Of a stretch of DNA of 8,117 nt, positions 1 through 6,922 are shown piece after piece (the first letter of the stretch is position 1; every line of letters begins with the position of its first letter). The DNA is taken from NCBI GenBank assembly GCA_030918015.1, contig JAUPTP010000076.1:1-8117 (forward strand). The letters are read 5' to 3'. Made by a program: the position numbers and the translations under genes. The DNA comes from Pseudomonadota bacterium. GTDB lineage: Bacteria; Pseudomonadota; Gammaproteobacteria; Burkholderiales; Burkholderiaceae_C. A model generated the notes under the pieces. That model was given only the letters and a program-made list of their open reading frames with translations. It was not told the origin of the DNA and did not search any database.

Positions 1-254
1 GCGATCAGGGCCAGCAGCTGCAGCACGGCGGCGGTGCGGGCCCAGAAATGCCCGCGCAGCAGACCCAGCCCGGTCACGCCGCAGGCCGCGGTCAGCAGCA
101 CCGACACCGGCTCCGCACAGGCCAGCACGGCCGCAGCACCGATGAAGGCCCAGCCCATCCACGGCAGATCGGGACAGCCGGTCGCGATGGGCGCCGGACG
201 GGAAAGCAGCGGTGTGGGCAGTCGAGAGGGCATGCGAAGCGACATGCGCGCCAT
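1..254 (-). CDS. Partial integral membrane protein, unidentified (N-terminal part)
   Basis: Open reading frame on the minus strand that starts in the window and runs off its left edge, so only about 84 N-terminal residues are visible. After a basic, Ser/Pro-rich leader (residues 1-30) the sequence turns strongly hydrophobic. Likely membrane segments are at about 31-47 (PWMGWAFIGAAAVLACA) and 50-66, and a third may begin near 71. This looks like a multi-pass inner-membrane protein, but I do not recognise the family and propose no function. The start is uncertain: in-frame ATGs lie at 252-254, 243-245 and 231-233, none has a good ribosome binding site, and the frame stays open further upstream. 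The gene is divergent from nth, 79 bp away. The hydrophobic pattern supports this frame over the plus-strand frames of the same stretch, which give only Arg/Gln/Pro-rich peptides. Confidence 0.55.
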   Translation of the reverse strand, partial: MARMSLRMPSRLPTPLLSRPAPIATGCPDLPWMGWAFIGAAAVLACAEPVSVLLTAACGVTGLGLLRGHFWARTAAVLQLLALI

Positions 255-301
255 TCTGGCCAGACAATCCGGGGTCGCGCACCAGCCGAGATGGTGAATT
301 C

Positions 302-315
302 CCCTCAAGCGAGGG
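302..315 (+). other. Small hairpin ahead of nth
   Basis: A perfect 5-bp stem, ccctc (302-306) and gaggg (311-315), encloses a 4-base loop 18 bases upstream of the nth start codon. It would fall in the nth leader. A role is not shown; a stem this short often arises by chance in GC-rich DNA. The rest of the 255-333 gap holds only a weak purine-rich ribosome binding site (gaagag, 321-326) ahead of nth. I see no convincing promoter there. Confidence 0.2.
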
Positions 316-333
316 CATCTGAAGAGTCAGCCC

Positions 334-972
334 ATGAATCCCGCGTTGATCCAGCGTTTCTTTGTCACGCTGCGTGATGCCAATCCGCAACCCGCCTCCG
401 AGCTGGAATACAGCTCGGTGTTCGAACTGCTGGCGGCCGTGCTGCTGTCGGCGCAGGCCACCGACGTCGGCGTCAACAAGGCGACGCGCCGGCTTTTCCC
501 GGTGGCCAACACGCCGGCCAAGATCGTGGCGCTCGGCGTGGAGGGGGTCGAGTCCTACATCCGCACCATCGGCCTGTTCCGCAACAAGGCCAAGAACCTG
601 GTGGCGACCGCGCAGATCCTGCTCGACCAGCACGGCGGCCAGGTGCCGCGCAGCCGCGAGGCGCTCGAGGCGCTGCCGGGCGTGGGCCGCAAGACCGCCA
701 ACGTGGTGCTCAACGTCGCCTGGGGCGAGCCGACCTGCGCGGTCGACACCCACATCTTCCGGGTCGGCAACCGCACCGGGCTGGCGCCGGGGCGCACGCC
801 CTACGAGGTCGAGATGAAGCTGCTTCGCCGCATCCCGGCCGAGTTCGCCAAGGATGCGCACCACTGGCTGATCCTGCACGGGCGCTATGTCTGCCAGGCG
901 CGCAAGCCGCGCTGCCGCGCCTGCGCGGTGGCGGACTGCTGCGACTTCGACGCGAAGACCGATCAGGCGTGA
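334..972 (+). CDS. nth: Endonuclease III (base excision repair DNA glycosylase/AP lyase)
   Basis: A 212-residue protein, full length for the family. The family is bifunctional: it removes oxidised pyrimidines from DNA and nicks the resulting abasic site by beta-elimination, in the cytoplasm as part of base excision repair. The helix-hairpin-helix is LPGVGRKTANVVL (114-126) with the catalytic lysine at 120. The catalytic aspartate is D138 in VDTHIFR. The C-terminal [4Fe-4S] cluster loop has the C-x6-C-x2-C-x5-C pattern at C187, C194, C197 and C203. All of these fall at the same numbers as in the E. coli enzyme, which fixes the start at this ATG. A weak ribosome binding site (gaagag) lies 7 bases upstream. 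The gene stands alone on the plus strand, and its last 10 bases overlap the end of the convergent btuF-like gene. No feature suggests a defect. Confidence 0.97.
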   Translation: MNPALIQRFFVTLRDANPQPASELEYSSVFELLAAVLLSAQATDVGVNKATRRLFPVANTPAKIVALGVEGVESYIRTIGLFRNKAKNLVATAQILLDQHGGQVPRSREALEALPGVGRKTANVVLNVAWGEPTCAVDTHIFRVGNRTGLAPGRTPYEVEMKLLRRIPAEFAKDAHHWLILHGRYVCQARKPRCRACAVADCCDFDAKTDQA

Positions 973-1787
973 AGCCGCGCCCAGTCCTGCAGGCGGCGCT
1001 GGATCTGGCGCACGCCGTCGGTCAGCGCGGCCGGCCCGGGCTGCAGGATCTCGCTCGACTTGATCTCGAACACCTGCACGTTCACGACCGCCGGCACGGA
1101 TTCCCAGCCGGCCCGAGCCATGACCTGCTCCGGCCGGAACTTGCGGCCGCACCAGGAGCCGAGGATCACGTCCGGCGCGCGCCGCACGACCTCGAGCGGG
1201 TCGGCGACGATGCGGTCCTTGCCCAGTGATTTCCCCGCCAGCTCGGGAAAGCACTCCTCGCCGCCGGCCAGCCCGATCAGCTCCGACACCCAGCCGATGC
1301 CGGTGATGATCGGCTCGTGCCATTCCTCGAAGTAGACCCGCGGGCGGCGCGGCAGCGCACGGCCGGACGCGGCGACCGCATCCAGGCCCTGCTGCAGCTC
1401 GGCCAGCAGCACCGCTGCCTGCGCCTGCGCGCCCACCATCGCGCCGACCATCGCGATCATGCGCAGGATGTCGGCCACCGTGCGCTGGTTGAAGACATGC
1501 ACCGCCACGCCGGCGCGCACCAGCTGGCTGGCGATGTCGGCCTGCAGGTCCGAGAAGCCCAGCACCAGGTCGGGCTCCAGGTCGAGGATCCTGTCGATCT
1601 TCGCGCTCAGGTAGGCCGAGACCTTCGGTTTCTCCTGGCGCGCACGCGGCGGGCGCACGGTGTAGCCGGAAATGCCGACGATGCGCTCCTCCTGGCCGAG
1701 CAGGTAGAGCGTCTCGGTCGTCTCCTCGGTCAGGCAGACGATGCGGCGGGGGAACAGGTCGGAGGAAAGAGAGGCGGCTGCTTGCAT
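963..1787 (-). CDS. BtuF-like cobalamin-binding protein without a visible signal peptide
   Basis: A 274-residue protein of the periplasmic binding protein fold typified by BtuF and FhuD (PF01497 type). Visible blocks are a first-lobe start FPRRIVCLTEETTETLYLLG (12-31), the DLVLGFSD strand (73-80), FNQRTV (99-104), the second-lobe EEWHEP (154-159) followed by W166 and AGGEECFPEL (174-183), GSWCGRKFRP (210-219) and ILQPGPAALTDG (247-258). Close relatives in beta- and gammaproteobacteria are usually annotated as cobalamin-binding proteins; the ligand here is inferred. The N-terminus has no hydrophobic stretch or lipobox. An in-frame TGA at 1794-1796, nine bases before this ATG, rules out a longer start in this frame. 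The protein may therefore be cytoplasmic, which is odd for a binding protein, and no btuC or btuD transporter genes are nearby. It lies 43 bp downstream of the SDR gene, so the two may be cotranscribed. The ribosome binding site is poor. Confidence 0.85.
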   Translation of the reverse strand: MQAAASLSSDLFPRRIVCLTEETTETLYLLGQEERIVGISGYTVRPPRARQEKPKVSAYLSAKIDRILDLEPDLVLGFSDLQADIASQLVRAGVAVHVFNQRTVADILRMIAMVGAMVGAQAQAAVLLAELQQGLDAVAASGRALPRRPRVYFEEWHEPIITGIGWVSELIGLAGGEECFPELAGKSLGKDRIVADPLEVVRRAPDVILGSWCGRKFRPEQVMARAGWESVPAVVNVQVFEIKSSEILQPGPAALTDGVRQIQRRLQDWARLHA

Positions 1788-1801
1788 GGGGCGTCATGGT
1801 A

Positions 1802-1823
1802 GGCGCTCCGGCCGGCCGGCGCC
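1802..1823. repeat. GC-rich inverted repeat between the SDR and btuF-like genes
   Basis: ggcgc (1802-1806) pairs with gcgcc (1819-1823) around a 12-base stretch that is itself self-complementary (ccggccgg core). It occupies nearly half of the 43-bp gap between the two minus-strand genes. It could fold in RNA and affect readthrough or translation of the btuF-like gene. There is no U-run, so it is not a standard terminator. In DNA this GC-rich it may be incidental. Confidence 0.25.
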
Positions 1824-1830
1824 GCGGCCT

Positions 1831-2622
1831 TCAGAGCAGCACGCCGCCCGACGCCTCGATGCGCTGGCCGTTAATCCAGCCGGTGTGATCGGACAGCAGC
1901 GCGCTCACGGCAGCGCCGATGTCGTCGGGCAGGCCGACCCGCCCGAGCGCGGTCTGGGACGCGATCATCGCGTTGAGCGCCTGGTTGTCGCGCACGGCGC
2001 CGCCGCCGAAGTCGGTCTCGATCGCGCCGGGCGCCAGCGTGTTGACACGGATGCGACGCCCGCCCAGCTCCTTGGCCAGATAGCGCGTCATCACCTCGAC
2101 CGCACCCTTCATCATCGCGTAGGCGCCGTAGCCCGGCAGGCTGAATCGCGCCAGCCCGCTGGAGACGTTCAGGATGCTGCCTCCGTCGCGCAGCAGGGGC
2201 AGCAGGGCCTGCGTCAGGAAGAGCACGCCCTTCAGATGCACGTTCACGAGCGCGTCGAACTGCGCCTCGGTCGTCTCGGCGAGCGGGGCGTGCACGCCGA
2301 ACCCGGCGTTGTTGACCAGCGCATCCAGCGCCGCACCGCCGAAATCGCGCGCCAGCACCTCGCTCAGCTCGGTGACGAAGCGGGCAAAGCCGGCGGTGCT
2401 CGACGTATCCAGCCGCAGCGCGGCGACTCGGCGGTCCGAGGTGCGCGGATCGGCGGCCAGCTCGGCGCGCAGCGCATCGGCCGCATCCACGCGCTGGTGG
2501 TAGGTGAACACCACGTCCCAGCCATAGCGGGCCAGGTGCAGCACGGCCGAGCGGCCCAGGCCGCGACTGCCGCCGGTGACGAGAACGACGCGGCGCGGGG
2601 AGAGGAAAGAATCGGTGCTCAT
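1831..2622 (-). CDS. Short-chain dehydrogenase/reductase (classical SDR), substrate unknown
   Basis: A 263-residue NAD(P)-dependent oxidoreductase of typical length for a classical SDR. The Rossmann nucleotide-binding motif TGGSRGLG is at 16-23, NNAG at 104-107 and the structural Asn at N127. The catalytic Ser is S155 (NVSSG) and the YxxxK pair is Y168 and K172 (YAMMK), 13 residues later as expected. The PG motif follows at 198-199, and the usual C-terminal GQRIEASGG is present. The motif positions and a ribosome binding site (AGGAA, read from 2633-2629) six bases ahead fix the start at the ATG at 2620-2622; the frame stays open upstream, but that extension is not SDR-like. R20 after the first glycines hints at NADPH but does not prove it. 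The substrate cannot be read from sequence. The gene is divergent from a LysR-type regulator, its likely controller, and lies upstream of the btuF-like gene on the same strand. Confidence 0.93.
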   Translation of the reverse strand: MSTDSFLSPRRVVLVTGGSRGLGRSAVLHLARYGWDVVFTYHQRVDAADALRAELAADPRTSDRRVAALRLDTSSTAGFARFVTELSEVLARDFGGAALDALVNNAGFGVHAPLAETTEAQFDALVNVHLKGVLFLTQALLPLLRDGGSILNVSSGLARFSLPGYGAYAMMKGAVEVMTRYLAKELGGRRIRVNTLAPGAIETDFGGGAVRDNQALNAMIASQTALGRVGLPDDIGAAVSALLSDHTGWINGQRIEASGGVLL

Positions 2623-2752
2623 CGGGGGTTCCTGGGATCGAAGGAAGAAGGTCGCCACTCTATTCAGGAGCCCGATCCGGACAAACCTCATCTCTTCGAT
2701 CACACTGTCTCGCCTCATCGTCCAATCCGACCGGAATCGGGCATGATCGGGC
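2623..2752. promoter_or_regulatory. Divergent promoter/operator region between the SDR and LysR genes
   Basis: This 130-bp gap separates the two divergent genes and should hold both promoters and the binding site of the LysR-type regulator, as is usual for the family. It is locally more AT-rich than the genes around it. It contains gcccgat at 2670-2676 and its inverted copies atcgggc at 2736-2742 and 2746-2752. cctcatc also occurs twice (near 2686 and 2713). No promoter hexamers stand out on either strand. The regulatory role is inferred from gene arrangement. Confidence 0.6.
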
Positions 2753-2755
2753 ATG
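2736..2755 (+). repeat. 10-bp tandem direct repeat over the LysR start codon
   Basis: The unit atcgggcatg occurs twice without a gap (2736-2745 and 2746-2755). The second copy ends with the ATG used by the LysR-type gene. The first copy supplies another ATG 10 bases earlier, in a different frame. Seven bases of the unit also occur inverted at 2670-2676. It may be part of an autoregulatory operator, or a simple slippage duplication. Confidence 0.7.
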
Positions 2756-3685
2756 ACTTCTCCCGCCTTCTCCCCGGACGACCTGCGTGTCTTCCTGAGG
2801 GTGGCCGCGCTGGCGAGCTTCAGCGAGGCCGCGCGCCAGCTCGACCTGCCCCGGGCCACCGTGTCCTCGGCGGTGCAGCGGCTGGAGGCGCACCTGGGCA
2901 CCCGGCTGCTGCACCGCACGACCCGCCGCGTGCAGCTCACGCCCGATGGCCAGGCCTTCGCCGAGCGCGGCCAGGACGTGCTGGCGGACCTGGACGAGCT
3001 GCGCACGCTGTTCCAGCACGATCCGGCGCAGCTCACCGGCCGACTGCGCGTGGACATGCCGCTGGGCGTCGCCCGCGGGCAGGTGCTGCCCCGGCTGCCC
3101 GAGTTCCTGGCCCGGCATCCGGCGCTGAAGATCGACGTGTGCAGCACCGACCGGCGCGTCGACCTGGTGCGCGAGGGCTTCGACTGCGTGCTGCGGGTGG
3201 GTCCGGTGGTGGCCGAGGGGCTGGTGGCCCGGCCGCTCGGGGCGCTGGAGATGGTCAACATCGCCAGTCCGGCGTATCTGGCCCGTCACGGCGTACCGAC
3301 CGGCCTGGCCGATCTGGAACGGCACCGGCTGGTGCATTACCAGCCCAACCCGGGTGTGCGGCCGGCGGGCTTCGAGTTCGTCGACCCGGATGGCGCGCCC
3401 GGCGACGACCGCCCCCGCTCGATCGCGATGCCGGGCGCAGTCACGGTCAACAACAGCGAAGGCTACATGGCCGCCTGCGAAGCCGGGCTGGGCATCGTGC
3501 AGATCCCGCGCGCCCGGGCCCGCGAGCGCATCGCGGCCGGCACGGTGGTCGAGATCCTGCCCGACCACCGGCCGGCGCCGATGCCGGTCACGCTGCTGTA
3601 CGCGCACCGGCGCCACCAGCCACGGCGCGTGCGCAGCTTCATGGACTGGCTGGCCGGGCTGTTCGGGCCCGACGCGGCGTCCTGA
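2753..3685 (+). CDS. LysR-type transcriptional regulator
   Basis: A 310-residue protein with normal LysR-family layout. The N-terminal winged helix-turn-helix spans about 8-66 and includes FSEAARQLDLPRATVSSAVQ (23-42), the recognition helix region, then RLEAHLGTRLLHRTTRRVQL (43-62) and TPDG (63-66). A linker helix runs to about 88, and the substrate-binding domain fills about 95-300. Within the latter are VREGFDCVLRVG and the late VNNSEGYMAACEAGLGIVQIP stretch, which resemble the subgroup whose members often sit beside SDR or NAD(P)H oxidoreductase genes. It is divergent from the SDR gene and probably controls it and itself; the effector is unknown. No strong ribosome binding site is visible ahead of this ATG, which lies in a tandem repeat. 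The gene converges with bioB, leaving 21 bp. Confidence 0.95.
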   Translation: MTSPAFSPDDLRVFLRVAALASFSEAARQLDLPRATVSSAVQRLEAHLGTRLLHRTTRRVQLTPDGQAFAERGQDVLADLDELRTLFQHDPAQLTGRLRVDMPLGVARGQVLPRLPEFLARHPALKIDVCSTDRRVDLVREGFDCVLRVGPVVAEGLVARPLGALEMVNIASPAYLARHGVPTGLADLERHRLVHYQPNPGVRPAGFEFVDPDGAPGDDRPRSIAMPGAVTVNNSEGYMAACEAGLGIVQIPRARARERIAAGTVVEILPDHRPAPMPVTLLYAHRRHQPRRVRSFMDWLAGLFGPDAAS

Positions 3686-3686
3686 A

Positions 3687-3716
3687 CCGCGCCCAGGCCA
3701 CCGCGCTCAGGCGCGG
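3687..3716. terminator. Candidate hairpin between convergent lysR-type and bioB genes
   Basis: A perfect 7-bp inverted repeat, ccgcgcc (3687-3693) and ggcgcgg (3710-3716), starts directly after the LysR-type stop codon. Its 16-base loop contains the bioB stop codon. The place, between two converging genes, suits a bidirectional terminator, but there is no T-run on either side and the loop is long. The call is tentative. Confidence 0.3.
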
Positions 3717-4744
3717 GTCTTCATCCCCAGCTTGTCCAGCAGCGCGCGGTCGCGCTCGGACTGCGGGTTGCCGGTGGTCAGCAGCTTGTCGCCGTAGAAG
3801 ATCGAGTTGGCGCCGGCCAGGAAGCACAGCGCCTGCACCGCCTCGCCCATCTGCTCGCGGCCGGCCGACAGGCGCACCCGCGCGGTCGGCATGGTGATGC
3901 GGGCGACGGCAATCGTGCGCACGAACTCGAGCGGATCGAGCTTGTCGGTGCCGTGCAGCGGCGTGCCCTCGACCTGCACCAGCTCGTTGATCGGCACCGA
4001 TTCCGGGTACGGCGTCAGGTTGGCGATCTGCGCCACCAGCCCGGCGCGCTCGCGGCGCGACTCGCCCATGCCGACGATGCCGCCGCAGCACACGTTCATG
4101 CCGGCGCGGCGCACGTTCTCCAGCGTGTCCAGGCGGTCCTGGTAGTCGCGGGTGGAGATGATGCGGCCGTAGGCCTCAGGGGCGGTGTCGAGGTTGTGGT
4201 TGTAGTAGTCGAGGCCGGCGTCCTTGAGCGTGTGCGCCTGCGACTCGCTCAGCATGCCCAGCGTGCAGCAGGTCTCCAGGCCCATCGCCTTCACGCCCGA
4301 GATCAGCTCGGCGACCTTCTCGATGTCGCGGTCCTTGGGCGCGCGCCAGGCCGCGCCCATGCAGAAGCGGGTCGCGCCCTGGCCCTTGGCGCAGCTCGCG
4401 GCCTCGAGCACCGCCTTGATGTCGAGCATCTTGCCGGCCTCGACGCCGGTGTCATGGTGCACCGACTGCGGGCAGTAGCCGCAGTCCTCCGGGCAGCCGC
4501 CGGTCTTGATGGACAGCAGCGTCGAGAGCTGCACCTCGTTGGCGTCGAAGTGCTCGCGGTGGACCTGCTGCGCCTTCCAGAGCAGGTCGTTGAAGGGCAG
4601 ATCGAACAGCGCCTCGATCGCCTCGACGCTCCAGCGGGCGTCCGCGGCGGGCTCGGCCGCACGCGCCGGCCGCACCAGCGTGATCGGCTGCGGGGCGTCG
4701 GCGGACGGGGCGGCGCAGGCGGACGGGTTCGGGGCAAGGCTCAT
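3707..4744 (-). CDS. bioB: Biotin synthase (radical SAM)
   Basis: A 345-residue radical SAM enzyme that inserts sulfur into dethiobiotin, the last step of biotin synthesis. The SAM-binding [4Fe-4S] motif CxxxCxxC is C84, C88 and C91 ([13 protein letters not shown]). The sacrificial [2Fe-2S] ligands correspond to C128 (RFCMGAAW), C159, C219 and R291 ([10 protein letters not shown]), each offset by 31 from E. coli BioB. YYNHNLDT (180-187) and GANSIFYG (311-318) are also typical. The start is the ATG at 4742-4744, with GGAG eight bases ahead; a TTG at 4780 is in frame but lacks this support. Compared with E. coli the protein has about 31 extra Ala/Pro-rich N-terminal residues and lacks about 30 at the C-terminus, a poorly conserved tail. 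It is last in the panD-bioA-bioD-bioB series, 40 bp after bioD. Confidence 0.97.
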   Translation of the reverse strand: MSLAPNPSACAAPSADAPQPITLVRPARAAEPAADARWSVEAIEALFDLPFNDLLWKAQQVHREHFDANEVQLSTLLSIKTGGCPEDCGYCPQSVHHDTGVEAGKMLDIKAVLEAASCAKGQGATRFCMGAAWRAPKDRDIEKVAELISGVKAMGLETCCTLGMLSESQAHTLKDAGLDYYNHNLDTAPEAYGRIISTRDYQDRLDTLENVRRAGMNVCCGGIVGMGESRRERAGLVAQIANLTPYPESVPINELVQVEGTPLHGTDKLDPLEFVRTIAVARITMPTARVRLSAGREQMGEAVQALCFLAGANSIFYGDKLLTTGNPQSERDRALLDKLGMKTRA

Positions 4745-4784
4745 TCGGAAATCTCCAGCGCGGGAACAAGAAGCGCGCAACAGG

Positions 4785-5504
4785 TCAGGACAGGAAAAGG
4801 CTCGGCTGCCAGCCCTGGGGCCAGCACGAGGCGTGCGGCACGTCGGCCAGCAGCGGCGCCGGGATGTGCCGGCGCAGGAAATCGAGGTTCTCGTCGGCGC
4901 AGGCCATCGCCGGGTCGATGCGGTTGGCGACCCAGCCGGCCAGCGTCAGGCCGCGTGCGCGCAGCACCTCGGCGGTCAGCAGCGCATGGTTCAGGCAGCC
5001 CAGGCGCAGGCCGACCACCAGCACCAGCGGCACGCCCAGCGCCAGCGCCAGATCGGCACCGGTCAGCAGCGGCGCGCCGGGCGCAGGATCGCCATCGCCC
5101 TCGTCCAGCGGCACGAGAAAACCGCCGGCGCCCTCGACGATCACCCGGTCGGCCTGGGCACACAGCGCACGGTGCGCCGCGACGATCGGCGCCAGCGTGA
5201 TGCGCCGGCCGGCGCGGCGCGCCGCCAGATGCGGCGACAGCGGATCGGGCAGGCAGAACGGATTGACGAGCGCCGGATCGGCCGCAACATTGCCGGCCGC
5301 CTGCAGCGCCAGCACATCGCCGCAGGCCAGCGAGCCGTCGGGCTGCAGGTCGAGCCCGGCGGCCACCGGCTTCATGCCGACCGCGCGCAGTCCGGCCTGC
5401 GCCGCGCCGCGCAGCAGCGCCGCGCTCACCAGCGACTTGCCCACGCCGGTGTCGGTGCCGATCACGAAGACCGAGCGCAGATCAGGCCGGGCCTCAGACC
5501 GCAT
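4785..5504 (-). CDS. bioD: Dethiobiotin synthetase
   Basis: A 239-residue ATP-dependent enzyme that closes the ureido ring of DAPA with CO2 to give dethiobiotin, in the cytoplasm. It has the P-loop GTDTGVGKS (16-24) with K23, then KPVAAG (45-50) with the substrate-contacting lysine. DPLSPHLAA follows at 87-95, the [10 protein letters not shown] loop at 124-133 and ANRID at 193-197. Length and motif order are normal for BioD. Its ATG (5502-5504) lies inside the end of bioA, sharing 11 bp in which the bioA TGA closes within the fourth bioD codon; GGAG sits six bases ahead. This suggests translational coupling of bioD to bioA. bioB follows after 40 bp. The product feeds BioB and the substrate comes from BioA, so the three consecutive pathway steps are adjacent. 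Confidence 0.96.
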   Translation of the reverse strand: MRSEARPDLRSVFVIGTDTGVGKSLVSAALLRGAAQAGLRAVGMKPVAAGLDLQPDGSLACGDVLALQAAGNVAADPALVNPFCLPDPLSPHLAARRAGRRITLAPIVAAHRALCAQADRVIVEGAGGFLVPLDEGDGDPAPGAPLLTGADLALALGVPLVLVVGLRLGCLNHALLTAEVLRARGLTLAGWVANRIDPAMACADENLDFLRRHIPAPLLADVPHASCWPQGWQPSLFLS

Positions 5505-6906
5505 CGATCGCTCCGGTGCCGGACGGGGCGGCCGAGGGCGCGGGCGCGACCTCGCCCTCCTGCGCCAGCGTGGCCTCGAGCGCCTCCAGCGCGGTGCGCG
5601 CCAGGAAGGCGCCGCTGCCGTCCTCGCCCGCGGGGTCGATCGCGTAGGGCGGCATCAGGTAGAGCGTGCGGCCGATCGGGCGCAGCAGCAGGCCGCGCTC
5701 CAGCGCCGCGCGGCCGTAGCGGCGGGCGAAATCGGGCAGCGTCGTGTCGATGTCCCAGGCCCAGATCATGCCGGTGCGCCGGGCGTGGCGCACCCGCGGG
5801 TGGGCGTGCAGCGACGCCAGCCGGACGTCGAGCGCGGCCGCCGTCTCGCGGTTGCGCGCCAGCACCGCCTCGCGCTCGAAGAGGTCGAGCACCGCCAGCG
5901 CCGCGCGGCAGGCCAGCGGGTTGCCGGTGTAGGAATGCGAGTGCAGGAAGCCGCGCGCCACCTCGTCGTCCCAGAAGGCACGGTAGACCGCGTCGGTGGT
6001 CAGCACGGCGGACAGCGGCAGCATGCCGCCGGTCAGGCCCTTGGACAGGCACAGGAAGTCCGGCCGGATGCCGGCCTGCTGGTGCGCGAACAGCGTGCCG
6101 GTGCGGCCGAAGCCGACCGCGATCTCGTCGAGCACCAGATGCACCCGCCAGCGGTCGCACAGCTCGCGCACCCGGCGCAGGTAGACCGGATCGTGCATCG
6201 CCATGCCGGAGGCGCACTGCACCAGCGGCTCCAGGATGACCGCCGCGGTCTGCGCGTGGTTCGCCTCCAGCCAGACAGCCAGTGCGGCGGCGGCCCGCTC
6301 GGCCACGTCGGCGGCGCTTTCGCCCGCGCGGGCACCGCGGGCGTCGGGGCTGTCGACGGTGGCGGCCAGGCGCACCAGCGGCGCATAGGCGTCGCGGAAG
6401 ATGCCCAGATCGGTGACCGCCAGCGCCCCGACCGTCTCGCCGTGGTAGCCGCCGGCCAGGCCGACGAAGCGGGTCTTGTCCGGCTCGCCCTGGTTGCGCC
6501 AGGCATGCGCACTCATCTTCAGCGCGATCTCGGTGGCCGAGGCGCCGTCGCTGCCATAGAAGGCATGGCCCAGGCCGGTGAGCGCACCCAGCCGCTCGGA
6601 CAGCTCCACCACCGGCGGATGGGTGAAGCCGGCCAGCATGACGTGGTCGAGCCGGCCGAGCTGGTCGACCAGCGCCTCGCGCAGCGCCGGGTGGTTGTGG
6701 CCGAACAGGTTGACCCACCAGGAGCTGATGCCGTCGAGGATGCGGCGCCCCTCGGCGTCATGCAGCCAGACGCCCTCGGCGCGCACCACCGGCACCAGCG
6801 GCAGGCCGGGCCGGCCGCCGGGCTGGCCCTCGTGCAGCTTCATCTGGGTGCAGGGATGCCACACCGCGCGCAGGCTGCGGGCGCGCCAGTCGTCATTCAG
6901 GCTCAC
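5494..6906 (-). CDS. bioA: Adenosylmethionine-8-amino-7-oxononanoate aminotransferase (DAPA synthase)
   Basis: A 470-residue PLP-dependent class III aminotransferase that converts KAPA to DAPA, using SAM as amino donor in the classical enzyme. Motifs are WHPCTQMK (16-23), DGISSWWVNLFGHNHP (58-73), GGYHGETVGA (152-161) and VLDEIAVGFGRTG (258-270) with PLP-binding D260. The Schiff-base lysine K289 is in LSKGLTGG, and R409 is in LLRPIGRTLYLMPPY. Cysteine at 19 replaces the Tyr17 of E. coli, as in many homologues. I place the start at GTG 6904-6906, with AAGGA nine bases ahead; this gives MSLNDDWRARS before the conserved WHP. The last 20 or so residues are Ala/Pro/Gly-rich and go beyond the family core; their DNA overlaps the bioD start. 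The gene begins 16 bp after panD, so it probably shares its transcript. Confidence 0.96.
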   Translation of the reverse strand: MSLNDDWRARSLRAVWHPCTQMKLHEGQPGGRPGLPLVPVVRAEGVWLHDAEGRRILDGISSWWVNLFGHNHPALREALVDQLGRLDHVMLAGFTHPPVVELSERLGALTGLGHAFYGSDGASATEIALKMSAHAWRNQGEPDKTRFVGLAGGYHGETVGALAVTDLGIFRDAYAPLVRLAATVDSPDARGARAGESAADVAERAAAALAVWLEANHAQTAAVILEPLVQCASGMAMHDPVYLRRVRELCDRWRVHLVLDEIAVGFGRTGTLFAHQQAGIRPDFLCLSKGLTGGMLPLSAVLTTDAVYRAFWDDEVARGFLHSHSYTGNPLACRAALAVLDLFEREAVLARNRETAAALDVRLASLHAHPRVRHARRTGMIWAWDIDTTLPDFARRYGRAALERGLLLRPIGRTLYLMPPYAIDPAGEDGSGAFLARTALEALEATLAQEGEVAPAPSAAPSGTGAIDAV

Positions 6907-6922
6907 GTCGGCCGGTCCTTCT

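Noticed and set aside
34..377. Two plus-strand frames ahead of and into nth
   Set aside because: Their translations show no recognisable character, while the minus strand over most of the stretch gives a plausible hydrophobic membrane protein and nth covers the rest.
1788..1830. Cobalamin riboswitch ahead of the btuF-like gene
   Set aside because: The gap is only 43 bp, far too short, and no B12-box-like sequence is seen. The right-hand cob genes have no leader in the window.
2623..3261. Extension of the SDR frame to a 476-residue protein
   Set aside because: The added N-terminal part is antisense to the LysR-type gene, Ser/Arg-rich and not SDR-like. A good ribosome binding site precedes the ATG at 2620-2622.
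1741..3897. Plus-strand open frame of 718 codons
   Set aside because: It runs antisense to the SDR gene and out of frame over the LysR-type gene. Its Arg/Ala/Gly/Pro-rich translation has no motifs, and long antisense frames are expected in DNA this GC-rich.
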